NCBI GenBank assembly: GCA_964020975.1
Contig: OZ026619.1
Coordinates: 94,720,804 to 94,784,803 of the forward strand
Origin: Hermodice carunculata
Lineage: Eukaryota > Annelida > Polychaeta > Eunicida > Amphinomidae
Length of the DNA: 64,000 nucleotides
Direction of reading: 5' to 3'
The position numbers and the translations under genes are program-made. Positions 47,233 through 57,357 of the stretch are shown one piece after another (the stretch's first letter is position 1; every line of letters begins with the position of its first letter). The notes below the pieces were generated by a model. The model made no database searches, was not told the DNA's origin, and saw only the letters and a list, made by a program, of their open reading frames with translations.

Positions 47233-47388
47233 CAAACGAACATTACGTTACGTGATTAACGGTACCACGCTGCAGCCGTTGAAATCTTCAGTTCCTGATG
47301 AGCCACACTACTGGCGAAACCGGTCGAACGGCACGAAAGTGAAGCCATACCTTTGCTCGTATTTTCAATTTGATAAAAAAAAAAAAAA
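47233..47388 (+). mobile_element. 156-bp poly(A) retroposon carrying a hammerhead
   Basis: Flanked by a perfect 13-bp duplication GAAATATTTTTAA (47,220-47,232 and 47,389-47,401) and ending in about 14 A, so it was inserted by target-primed reverse transcription. It is too short to code. Its middle is a complete hammerhead motif. It may be a 5'-truncated Penelope-like element or an independent short ribozyme-bearing retroposon. It lies between direct repeats C and D. Confidence 0.85.
47286..47344 (+). ncRNA. Type I hammerhead ribozyme
   Basis: Core CTGATGA at 47,295-47,301, stem II GCC/GGC with an 8-base loop, GAAA at 47,316-47,319, stem III as the self-complementary ACCGGT, and the cleavage triplet GTC ending at 47,325. 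Stem I is GTTC/GAAC, extended past an internal loop by CTTCA/TGAAG. Every universally conserved core base is present. Self-palindromic short stem III is typical of hammerheads in Penelope-like elements, which often work as dimers (family knowledge). Confidence 0.9.
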
Positions 47389-47509
47389 GAAATATTTTTA
47401 AGGCTGGCCTTGTTTGCAAGGTTGGCAGAGGGGTGGCACAAGGTGACGATAATCAGTTGTGATAACAGTGTTGAAGTCGGAGCGCCGCGTGCATTCTGAA
47501 GCACTATGG

Positions 47510-48420
47510 GGTTCTAATCACTGAAAAGATCAGAGCTTTCGCAGCACGTGCGTGGGGCACCGATAGGTGATAATCGCAAATTGATAAACATTCCAAGTTT
47601 AAACAATCACTTGGTCAGCAGTTGTATTCATCAGATCTTTATTTCTGTCAACACAAGCAGACATTTTCACTGTCGTACATATGATTACGATATCAAAAGG
47701 TACCTGCAGTAATTGGTTTGCTGAGCGGGGTCACACTACTCACCGTCAGCATGATCTGCCCCAATGATGTCAAAGCAGCGTCAAAATATAATAAAATTTG
47801 CGTGGCGAATTCATCTGCAAATTAACATCAAATGCTATTTATCGGTGGGTTCTAACAGTGTTGGAAAAAATAGGTGCCTTGAGATGACTTCCCAGGCAAA
47901 AACAGCACACAACTTCCAGTCACACGCAAGTGACAGCATGGAGAGGATCTGCGGTGAACTGACCCAGTCTCACGGACTCATTTGGGACACATTCAGCTAT
48001 TCCCTCTATCCCCTACCTTTACGTATTTGCCTGTGACTCCAAATAATTATTGCAATAAACACTGGAATCTCTATTTTCGCCTGCTGCAATATAAACAAAG
48101 CTTCCCGTTTGTGTGTTCCTTCCATAAATTATGGCAGATTCACACATGTTCACTGCTGGGCTTCCCCTGGAAATTTTAATTTTGTAGCCAAATTTGTGTG
48201 CATAATACAATGTTTGGGACACTCCTATTTGTTAACCATTAGCCAATTGTAAAAAATTATAGCCAAAGTGGTATTTTCATAGCATTTTGCTACATTGGCG
48301 AGTGACAGGGGAAGGCCTGTCACTGGGCGGAAGCCATGATGAAAACACTGTAACACAAGGCGTGATTGGCTCATTTTTGCATGTGACTCAATTTACCAAT
48401 TGGGTGCATCATTGTATCTC
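47510..48420 (+). repeat. Direct repeat D, relative of the 2.1-kb duplication
   Basis: Collinear with repeat C (46,150-47,100), starting AGAGCTTTCGCAGCACGTGC. It is interrupted by a 164-bp insertion at 48,156-48,319. It ends around 48,420, where a family A 3' end follows. Confidence 0.8.
48156..48319. mobile_element. 164-bp MITE with empty sites in sibling repeats
   Basis: Inserted into repeat D between two copies of TCACTG (48,150-48,155 and 48,320-48,325). Ends CTGGGCTTCCCCTG and CAGGGGAAGGCCTG are inverted at 12 of 14 positions. The uninterrupted CATGTTCACTGGGCGGAAG is present at about 39,665 and, with one change, at about 41,783, which are natural empty sites. Superfamily unknown. Confidence 0.85.
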
Positions 48421-48459
48421 AGGTCAGCTGAGCACAGGACTGTCACAGTCCACTTGTTG
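48421..48459 (+). repeat. Family A 3' terminal hairpin
   Basis: AGGTCAGCTGAGCAC, then AGGACTGTCACAGTCC and ACTTGTTG. A detached 3' end of family A, adjoining repeat D. Confidence 0.7.
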
Positions 48460-48755
48460 ATTTATATGTGTATACCTATGCCATACTGCATCGTTTGGAA
48501 GATTCAAGTGAAATATTATATATGATTCATCTGATCATGTATAGACTGTTATCATGGTAAATATGCCCTAATTTACTGTGGTGGCATTGATGAAGCTTCC
48601 TTGATACTTCGTATGTAATGTCACAAATAGGGGCACCAATTACTCAAAATACATTTCCTTGTTAAAGCCAGATCAGGGTTTACTGTGACAAAGACCAGAC
48701 TGCACTGTGAAATGTGTTCCTTAAATCTTACATTTCATTTTATTGTTATTTCTAG

Positions 48756-48824
48756 TGTACATGATGGCAGTTTATCACCAAGTCCCATACGTTTTGAGCC
48801 TCCTTTACTGGATTTTCAAGATCA
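48756..48824 (+). CDS. TMEM131: TMEM131 coding exon 4 (residues 72-94)
   Basis: A 69-base exon from TTATTTCTAG to GATCA|GTAAGT. It completes Ser72 and reads VHDGSLSPSPIRFEPPLLDF then QD, ending two bases into His95. IRFEPPLLDF matches human IRFEPPMLDF at the start of the first PapD-like domain. It follows the largest intron in the window (16.3 kb), which is filled with repeats. Confidence 0.95.
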
Positions 48825-49497
48825 GTAAGTGCATGTTTCATAGATAAAATCAGTTTTAATCTCAAGTGGATAATTTGTAATTTTAATAGACTGTCACTGC
48901 CGTTTATGGGGTGGCCATGATGTCTGACAGTGGAATGATTAATATATTTATATATGTCCCATATGTGTAGTCCAGAGTGGGCAAAGACGTTCTATACAAA
49001 GTAGAATTCATATCACATCTGCACACGTGTAATACATGCAGCTGATTCTCACTCCATGGAACTATTTTCATGTTGATCTGTGTCTTTTTTTGTTTGTTTC
49101 ACATGATGATCAATAATATCCACTTGCATTGTGTAAACTAAGAATAAGTACCATGAATTGAAAACATTCCTCATTGAAAGTTGTTGCCACACGGTGTAGA
49201 TCGTTATGTCTAAGGTTACTTTGGACTGCACATACATGGGATGAAAATAAAACAACACTTATGTAATTACTTGGCCATAAAATTCTTCATGGCACTCTTT
49301 CCTCTTCACCAATAAGCTTGTGCCGTACAGAATTTTGGGCCGAACACTCCCACTGCTGTAGTTTTGTTCTAATAGACTGCCATATGTGGTGGTACAGTGT
49401 TGTCTGTATTAGTGTTTTCAACTGATTTCAACAATGAAAAACAATTTGAATGAGATTGTAGATAAGAGCTATATCAAGATAACATACCCTAACATAA

Positions 49498-49533
49498 ACA
49501 GCTTTCCTTGGCATGGATGCCATGGAAAGCTGT
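49498..49533. repeat. Hairpin related to the 28-kb MITE
   Basis: ACAGCTTTCCTTGGCATGG then ATGCCATGGAAAGCTGT: near-perfect arms sharing CAGCTTTCC with the hairpin at 28,232. GGGTTAA follows about 30 bases on, as at the right end of that element. Confidence 0.7.
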
Positions 49534-49786
49534 TGTCTTAGTCTTCATTCAAGGGAGAAAGGGTTAAAATATACATGTACATGATCATTCCAACGTCAGA
49601 CACCATGGCGCACCCAGTTTGGTCGGGTTTAGCATGTTTAGGAGGAGAGGCTTAATAGACTGCCATGTCAGTGTGCCATGATGACTGACTGTGAAATGAT
49701 CATTTACATAAATATGTTTCTTGTATATATCAATGTGTCATTTAAAATGTTAAGAATGCTGAAGTAGAGACACAATTAATTTACCT

Positions 49787-49791
<5 letters not shown>

Positions 49792-49880
<89 letters not shown>
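49792..49880. repeat. (TA)n tract beside TMEM131 exon 5
   Basis: About 89 bases of TA ending 34 bp upstream of the exon 5 start, in the region where the branch point and polypyrimidine tract must lie. Confidence 0.97.
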
Positions 49881-49884
<4 letters not shown>

Positions 49885-49914
49885 CAAAATAAGTTGATCA
49901 TTTTGTGTTTTTAG

Positions 49915-50038
49915 TCCAGTTGGGATGCCACACATGGAGCAAGTTACAGTACATAATCCAGATACACAAAATAGCCTGCATCTGCTGTCAATATCAGGCA
50001 GTACCCTACACTTTCACTGCTCTTTTTTTCAAGACAAG
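49915..50038 (+). CDS. TMEM131: TMEM131 coding exon 5, PapD-like domain (residues 95-136)
   Basis: A 124-base exon from GTGTTTTTAG to GACAAG|GTGAGT. Its first base completes His95; it then reads PVGMPHMEQVTVHNPDTQNS and LHLLSISGSTLHFHCSFFQDK, ending in phase 0. Human has PVGMPKMEKVYLHNPSSEETITLVSISATTSHFHASFFQNRK, a residue-by-residue match in length. These are the beta strands of the PapD-like fold. A long (TA)n tract ends only 34 bp upstream of the exon. Confidence 0.97.
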
Positions 50039-50084
50039 GTGAGTATGTACATGAATTAAGAAAAATGTTGACATACATAACTAC

Positions 50085-50215
50085 CTCCATTGAACCATTC
50101 TTTTTTTAAGAATGGGGATTTGGTCCAGTGGATATGTGCATTTCCCATTTCAGCTAGGCGACTGGTGCCAAAGGTTGCTGGTTCGAATCCCGCTCGTTCC
50201 GAACATAAGATATAC
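50085..50215 (+). mobile_element. tRNA-derived SINE, best preserved copy
   Basis: A box TGGTCCAGTGG at 50,121-50,131 and a consensus B box GGTTCGAATCC at 50,180-50,190, about 50 bases apart. The leader CTACCTCCATTGAA.CATTC is shared with 30,470. The tail ends near AACATAAGATATACATG. It lies in TMEM131 intron 5, sense strand. Confidence 0.72.
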
Positions 50216-51205
50216 ATGTATAATGCATAATGAAGAAGTGCCAAATATTGTAACATGGCATAATTTTCAGCATTAACAACAGCAGTGTCTGTAAATTGTT
50301 TGTATCCGTCCTCCACTATTGGTATTTTCTTGTAGATTTTAAGCTTTGCTGGCCTTATGTCACAGAGCTTGTACTATCACTGATGTCTGTCCATCGGTAA
50401 ACAATTGTTTGTCAATGTGATAGTGTCTACAATTTTCGAGTTAGCACCTTGAAATTTTTCTAACATATTCTTTTGAATGAAATCTACGTTTTTGTCATTA
50501 TTGGTGGCCTGGCATAGTGAATTACAGGATAGAGAGGCCAAAAAGTGAAAAAATTGAAAATGATCTGGTGTGTTTGATTGTCAGTGGATCCATATGGAAT
50601 TTAGTGAAAACATTTTGGAAGCCGGGGGACATATTGTTTTAGTGCCCGTTTCTTCCGCTTGTTGTTGTTGTTGTTGTTCAGGTTCTTCAACACTTGGTTT
50701 CCGTGCGATAAGTCTTGAAGGACTTGACAGAATTTGATGAAACTTGGTAGGATTATGTATCTAGGCAAGACCTAGACTTGAAAAGTTATTACCCAATTTG
50801 AACAAACAGAATATATATGGAAAGCTAGATGTTGGGCACATATTTTGAACGATAACAATTTTTTAATCTGAGTTGAAGGTCGAGGCCAAATGGCCAATTT
50901 GAATATTGGGGTCCCCTCGTGAATGCTCTTCACCCCACATTTCCTAAGATAAGCCCATGTAACATTTAAGAGTTAAAAGGGGTATAAAAAGCTTTGTCGA
51001 CATCAATGTTGGTGGCGCCACCTTTAGTATTATGTAATATACAGGTCAAAATGTGAAAATCCTGTGACCACAGTACTGTCCACAGTTTTCAAGTTCGCCC
51101 AATATAACTTTCAGGACTTATAGGGGGTATAAAAATGTAGGTTCTTTAAGATATTGATAAAAAAACCAGGCAAGACCAGTGACAAGGGATGCCTATAGCA
51201 GCGGA

Positions 51206-51245
51206 GTCCCGACCGGTTTCGTTCTCTGCGAACTCATCAGGGGAC
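51206..51245 (-). ncRNA. Type I hammerhead ribozyme
   Basis: On the minus strand: stem I GTCCC, core CTGATGA, stem II GTTC-GCAGA-GAAC, GAAA, stem III ACCGGT, cleavage triplet GTC, then the stem I partner GGGAC. All core bases are present, and stems I and II are perfectly paired but differ in sequence from the 47-kb motif. This covariation supports real structure. Confidence 0.93.
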
Positions 51246-51589
51246 ATTTGAAAACACTTTTACGTCACACTTATATAGCAAGGAGGCAACGTTGCTACGG
51301 GCCGTGAGGCAACGTCACAAATATAGCGCCTAGGCGTCAACTGATCTACCGGTCTAACTGCCGTCTTGGCAGGTTAGAGTGACGTGCATTAGCTATGGCA
51401 GGCCCTGCAAGGTTTGACGTATCCATTCTGAATGACGACTGGTTTGACCCTGGGGATCAACCCTATGCCTCAATATCAGCAGCACTGCTGTCAGATAGAG
51501 GATTATGTCCATCAATTGTGGCTATTAATAATTAATAGCAAGGAAAAGCTTCAAAGTGTTTTCTGTGCAAATAGGTCAGTTGTGCACCA

Positions 51590-52183
51590 TGTCATGTGTG
51601 GGTAGATAGGGTAGAACTAAAAATTTGGCATTTGACCAGGCGCTGCAGGTAAGTGTGGGATGGTTTATTATTTCATTATTCAATTTTAGTAGGCCTAATC
51701 GTGAGTGTTAGGTGTAGTTTCATTATATTTATGTCATGTGGGCTACGTTTTTAAGTACGCCTATTAACAAAGGAACATCATATTCGCTTTATTCCGTAAT
51801 ACATCAGCTCGGGATGTTTGCATTGGAAATGCAAACATGGTGCCGCCAGTTAGCAGAATAACTTGTCAGGGGATTAATGGCACCAAAACAAGTCTTGGGC
51901 TGGTTCCCCGCTGATGACCTGATTTCTTAAAGGCTAATAATGCCTAAAATATTCTTCTATATTTCACATTTTATGAATATGATTTGTTCCTTTTACAAAT
52001 TAATTTGCTATTATGATTTAGAACAATACAGTTTTTCAGTGAATGGTACGGAATAGGACTTTGCTCTTAGAATATCGGACTTGATAGTGTTCAAACGGTA
52101 CATGGGCTTACAGAATTAGGTTTGTTAAGTTTCTCTTTGTATTAAATAAGACTCGGCAAGAGACCCTATCTACCCATGACATT
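51590..52183. mobile_element. Possible nested element with inverted ends
   Basis: GTGTGGGTAGATAGGGT on the left and ACCCTATCTACCCATGACAT on the right are inverse to each other over about 14-16 bases, the longer alignment needing a small gap. No target duplication was settled. Sequence inside is AT-rich and noncoding. Confidence 0.35.
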
Positions 52184-54134
52184 GAGGCCAAATGGTTCTG
52201 TGGTACATAGTTGATGGATCCAGTGACTTTCCCTCTCTAGTCTGAGTGTCTCTGTTTGAGACATGTCAGGTGGTGTTCTAATATGTTCCAGTATTTGGAT
52301 CCTTAGGTGGACTGAAGTGTCTGCCCAATGGTTGTGTTACATCTTTATGATATTGGTCGCGCCACCCACAATATTATTCAATATAGGAGTCAAAATATGA
52401 AAATCTTGTAAACACTTTACCATCTTTAATTTTTGGCAGATCTTCATCAAATTTGGTGGGATTGTGAGGGAGGTCAAAGTCTGAGTTGGTGATGATACTA
52501 GTGGCACCACCTATAATTTGATGGAAAGTTTGAGCCAAAATGTGTTTTAAAATATGGAATTCCATATCTCGAAAAGTAATTGGATTAGACTTGCTAAATC
52601 TATAGGATATATATATAGACAATGTCCAAAGCGTGAATTATATATATCAGTGACATTGACCTATTTTTGTGTGGTCGCCATGCCTGTAAAGTTGAAAGAG
52701 GTGATTTTGTAATGGTAGGGTGTAGCTAAGACATCAATGGCAATGTCAGCACAGCACCAGGCAGGCCCATGGGCCTCTTGTATTACATAATCTGGGTGTC
52801 CTCGATCTTCCTTCCCAAGGTCACTGAGGACATAAAGTTCAGGACTCACTGATTGTTGTCTTGGCACATGCAACAGTATGCATCACAGGAGTTGCACAAA
52901 TAAGCTATGATGACATGTGGAGTGAAGTGCCATCTGGTGGACAAATAAGACATTAAAATCAATAAAGTTTACATGTTCAAAGCCACTTGAGGACTGGGCA
53001 ACTTTGAAATGAACAAGTGCAATACATGTATAGCCGTAGTGCCAGCAGAGCATTTGGCCCATGGGCCTCTTGTTTATTTTATTCTATGGTGTCCAGTCCA
53101 ATGGGCAAAGAAATTGTCTAGGACAGTAGAAGTAAGCGGCAACATGGTGGCCGGCAGCAGTGAATGCATTAATATTGCCATTTAAGTTGGAACATTCATC
53201 AAAGGCCTTAAATATCAACAAACGCTTCCACAATACATACGATTTAATAGATGTTGATATCAAACTGTTAATGACTAAACCATGGTAATAAAATCCTTAA
53301 AATGTGCAGAGTAAAACCAAAATCCACATGTGTGATTTCACACAGCCATGCGCACAAGTATATAAGTACTATGACACCATACTGTAGTTACATCAGTTCT
53401 GAATAAGGGGCAGCACCCTCATCCTAGCTGCATTGCATATTGCTGGCTGACAAGACAGCATTGAAGAGCTTCAAGGCTGGGTAGGCCTACATTTAGCCTG
53501 GTTTCATTTAATTTTAAAGTAAATCTGTAGATGAATAAGTAACAGCAGGATAAGACATAGTACTGTTTATAATAGTTATAAACCAGTAGCTCAAAATATT
53601 TGACAGCAATTGTGTTGGAAATATTTAAAGCTTAGGTATGTTTTTGTACTTTTTTAAAAATTAGTGAGACTTCGAATTTGATAGGCTTCACATGAACATG
53701 GTGACAGCAAAGAAAGAAAATAGTAATGATATTACCCTTGCATATTAATTATAATCTAGAATACAATTTTTTAAAGAGTCTAAAATAATAATAAATTTCA
53801 TTGCAAGGCATTTCAAGTTTTTAGCTTTACATTTCTGAATTGTTTTACATTTCAAGTATTTATCATGTTATTTTAAATAGGCAAATATAAACTCTATCTT
53901 TAATTTATTTCTATAAATTAAGAGCATGAATTTAGAATAAGTGATAAAAGAATATACAAATTTAATTTATATCCATTATTCAGCTGGCGTATTGTATTGT
54001 GACCCATGTGTCGAGATACGTATCGTTTTGTGAGAAAATGTATCATTGCAACCCTAGAATGAAGGTCTCTCCAGCATCTAAATCCAATTACAATGATTCT
54101 TTAGAAGGAGATGACCGAGAACTGATTTGTCCTT

Positions 54135-54720
54135 TTTTTAGCACAGCTGACTTGTCTGTCAGCTGAACTTAAAGGATGGTCTTATAAGTTCAAGTTTGGT
54201 CAATGGTCATGCTCCAGTGATTTTTGGATTTTTTATGATTGGGGGTGGGTGGGGGATCTTTAAAAAAGTTTAAATAGGAAAGTTTAACATAGGAATTTCT
54301 TGTAATGGTTATAACTTGAATAATTTTGGCCAGATTTGTGTCAAACTTGGTAGAGATGTAACTTTTATAAGTGTCTACCTATTTTGTGCAAAGGGTCGTA
54401 CTCCAGTGATTTTTGGACCTTGACCTCATTCCCAAGGTCACAGGATAGCTGACAAGAAATTTACTGTTCACTTGATAACTTGAGATCTGTTTTGAATTGG
54501 GACCTTGATGTTACATACATGTATCTTAATGTTTCTCTACAAAAGTCATACTTAGACTGTGCATGAGTGACCTTGACCTCATTTCTGGGATCACTGTGCA
54601 ACATACATTAATGTTACTCTTCACTGTAAGTTGAGAACTACTTGAACTGGGACCTTGATGTTGCACATGTTAGTGTTCTTTCATAAAGGTCAGACTGTTT
54701 TTATGTGGTGATGAGGTGTA
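54135..54720 (+). repeat. Family A variant, same type as 11,177-11,860
   Basis: Opens with the 5' hairpin AGCACAGCTGAC, loop, GTCAGCTGAACTT at about 54,140, and continues with CTTGACCTCATTCCCAAGGT, ACTTGAGATCTGTTTTGAAT and repeats of GACCTTGATGTT. It ends about 100 bases upstream of TMEM131 exon 6. Confidence 0.7.
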
Positions 54721-54825
54721 AATACGTTGCACAAGCTGTTGGGTTTTCAGATCTGATAATTGTGTGTTAGTCATACCTGCCGGAGACTACAGTAAATCTT
54801 GAAACAGGATTTTGGCTGCTTGCAG

Positions 54826-54939
54826 ATGGTGCCCCCTGGTGGTAACACCACATTTGATGTGGTGTTCCTGGCGCGCCAGGTGGGGAATGTGGAAAACACT
54901 CTCTACATCCATACATCACAGGGCTCCTTTAAATACCAA
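54826..54939 (+). CDS. TMEM131: TMEM131 coding exon 6, PapD-like domain (residues 137-174)
   Basis: A 114-base, 38-codon exon from GCTGCTTGCAG to TACCAA|GTAAGT, phase 0 at both ends. It reads MVPPGGNTTFDVVFLARQVG, then NVENTLYIHTSQGSFKYQ. Human has ILPGGNTSFDVVFLARVVGNVENTLFINTSNHGVFTYQ. This is the most conserved block of the family and identified the gene. One residue is lost relative to human in the HTSQGSF turn. Confidence 0.98.
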
Positions 54940-55589
54940 GTAAGTGTTACGTGTGTACTCCACATTGAATATGGATCGTTGAGTAATATCCAATGGAATA
55001 TTTGGGCTGCAACATGAAAAACTTGCGAAAGGAATTCATATAGGTCTGTGCACTCTTTCGCAATCCCCCCCCCCCCCCTTTTTTTTTGATAAATATGTTT
55101 ACGCCAAAAACTTCATATTTCGTTGGAGAATTTTAATGTAAGTTCTGCAACTGAAGAAATGATCAACTGTAGTTCCCCCCCCCCCCAAAAAAAAAAAAAA
55201 AGCTATCAATGTGATTCAACCATCACTGTGCTTTTCAGCAGAATTCAGGATTGAAGCAAAGGCCATAAAGTGATAAAGCTCATTTTCTTTAAGAATTGAT
55301 TTGGTTAATCTGTATCTGGTTGTTTATATTTATACAATATTTTCTGTACTCTGATATATAATTATGCTGCTCCAGGAACTAGACATATTCAATGCAAAGC
55401 TTCCACTGCCAAAACTTTGGTTATGTTGAAACCTGCTGTAACAGTTGTAATGCTCAGGTGGTTAATTTGAGAACTGTGAAAAAGGGGGTATGCTTGAAAC
55501 AACTTCCATGGCTTGTGTCTTTATTTTTTAGAGTTAAAAAAAAAAAAGAAAGAAACAAAAAAAAAACTCAGGAAATAAAGGTGGATAAC

Positions 55590-56370
55590 CACAGAAATTT
55601 GATTTCCTTGCTAGCAAAAGAGTTTGTGTGCCAAAAAATCTTTTAAAAAAAAAAAGATTATCTACTCAGTATTAATTTAATTCCTGTAAGAATAACTGAT
55701 TGAGCTGTTGATAAGGGACATAAATAGTTTAGCTTTTGTCACAAACCTATAAATTGAAGTTGGAATTCCACCTCTATCCATAAGAGTTCTGAAGCTATTA
55801 AAGATTTTAATTTTGTGTTTCGCTAATATCATTTTCAACAAATGAAACTACTACAACCTTGAATCATGGTACATTGAATGCAGCTATCTCACAAACCCAT
55901 GAATTGAAGTGAAGATGGCACCTCTCTCTATAACACTTTTGAAGTTGCATATTCAAGATTTGAGATTTGTGAGTTTGCCTAAGTTGGATAAGTTTGAATG
56001 CAGCAACTTTGGTTCATATTTCATTGGATGCAGCCATGTCACCAACCTATCAATTGAAGTTGGAATTGCACCTGTATCTGTAATGATTTTAAAGTTATTG
56101 GCAATTTAAATTGGGTGTGCCCTCCTAATATGCATTAATTGAAACTCAACAACTTTCAGTTGTGGTTCATTGGGTGTGCCGTGTGCCTGTAGCAAAACAC
56201 CAGGAATTAAAGGTGGAATGGTACCTCTCCCTGTAATAGTTTTGAAGATGTTTAATATTTAAATTAAAATTTCAAATGGCCTTAATTTGCATAATTTTCA
56301 ACATGTTGGCTATTCCAAACTAGAGGATTAATACACTACTAAGCCAATCACCATACTAAGTTTGATACTT
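55590..56370 (+). repeat. Family C repeat array, second copy
   Basis: Five or so units of about 110-130 bases with AATTGAAGTTGGAAT.CACCT, TTTTGAAG and TTCATTG.ATG phrases, collinear with 19,020-19,570 including the leading segment. It occupies most of TMEM131 intron 6. Confidence 0.7.
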
Positions 56371-56680
56371 TTTATCTCTGGTTACTGTAGGTCACAGAGC
56401 TGATACAATCACTCATGTCTTTACATCTGTCTGTCCGTCCATCCATCATGATTCATCTGTCCGTAAACTTTTGCTTGTGAATGCGATACAGTCAACAGTT
56501 TTCATGTTAGCTCCACAAAACTTACCAAGTGTATGAGAATCTAGGCCGAGTTTGATATTGGTGGTGCCACCTATAGTACACGTGTATGGTTTGGGTGCAA
56601 TACAGAAAATTGTGTACTTTGGGAGATATAAGTGAATAAAGTCGCAAATAGTTTTGTTGTATCTCATGTTGTGTGTCCGT
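56371..56680 (+). repeat. Family B fragment
   Basis: GGTGGTGCCACCTATAGTAC near 56,563, preceded by TTTTGCTTGTGAATGCGATA, which parallels 1,530 and 50,400. It ends about 50-80 bases before exon 7. Confidence 0.6.
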
Positions 56681-56727
56681 AATGATGCACATTTATAATG
56701 GTAACACTGATGACTTTGTGCTTTCAG

Positions 56728-56850
56728 GTGTTTGGTGTAGGGGTACCCAATCCTTACCGTATACGCCCCTTCCTTGGGGCAAAAGTACCAGTAAATAGTA
56801 GTTTTTCACCACTTATAAAAATGCACAACCCCCATAGTTCTACATTACAG
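56728..56850 (+). CDS. TMEM131: TMEM131 coding exon 7, PapD-like domain (residues 175-215)
   Basis: A 123-base, 41-codon exon from TGCTTTCAG to TTACAG|GTAAGT, phase 0 at both ends. It reads VFGVGVPNPYRIRPFLGAKV, then PVNSSFSPLIKMHNPHSSTLQ. Human has VFGVGVPNPYRLRPFLGARVPVNSSFSPIINIHNPHSEPLQ. It is the last TMEM131 exon visible; the following intron runs past the window end. Confidence 0.98.
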
Positions 56851-57229
56851 GTAAGTCTGCACTTTTCACATTGATTGTACGGGTCTATAAAGTATGAGTG
56901 ATCAGGTGATAGACCTGTAGAATGATAGTTTATGATCTGCCATATCAATGGTCTCTGCAGGTTTTCACAGGGGCAGGGCAGTTTGATCTGGAACGGGTAA
57001 ATTGTCAACGTGGGTGGGGATCACATAGGGCGCTTCAAAAGTAAGGTTCTGGATAAAATAGCGTATCTTTCACGCAAAACTGAACAAATTGTTGATAACT
57101 GTATCTAAAATTGTGATGAAAATACTGCTTTTGATATAGTTTGTTTGAATTCAGCTAACACTGAAGATTTGTAGTCAAAATTGAAGAAATGTGCCATAAA
57201 CCATCAAAGCATCTTGTATATATCACAGA

Positions 57230-57357
57230 AAAGGCAGGAAGCAAAATAAAAAGGCAGGGAGCAAAGAAAAGGGCAGGGAGCAAAGAAAAGGGCAGGGAGC
57301 AAAGAAAAGGGCAGGGAGCTAAGAAAAAGGGCAGGGAGCAAAGAAAAAGGGCAGGGT
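57230..57357 (+). repeat. Minisatellite of about 20-bp units
   Basis: Six to seven units of AAAGGGCAGGGAGCAAAGAA, with small length changes in the A run and one T change. In TMEM131 intron 7. Confidence 0.93.

Larger units (their letters stand above)
51157..52341 (-). mobile_element. 1,185-bp insertion with hammerhead near its 3' end, Penelope-like
   Basis: Bordered by TCTTTAAGATATTG (51,143-51,156) and TCTTTATGATATTG (52,342-52,355), a 14-bp target duplication with one difference. In its own sense (minus strand) the hammerhead ends about 54 nt before the 3' end, the same layout as the 47-kb retroposon. The inside has no recognised RT. An inverted repeat at about 51,590-51,613 and 52,162-52,183 hints at a further nested DNA element. 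Confidence 0.75.
50340..53075 (+). repeat. Family B repeat, long copy with 3' end, interrupted
   Basis: The most complete family B copy. It includes GGTGGCGCCACC near 51,011, GGCACCACC near 52,502, an internal hairpin GGCCCATGGGCCTCTTGTA near 52,768, and a 3' end GGCCCATGGGCCTCTTGTTT ending near 53,074. A 1,185-bp insertion at 51,157-52,341 splits it, with phrases on either side continuing as in the copies at 10 and 31 kb. Confidence 0.82.

Noticed and set aside
57230-57357. CRISPR-like regular repeats
   Set aside because: The units are contiguous, without unique spacers, and the genome is animal; it is a minisatellite.
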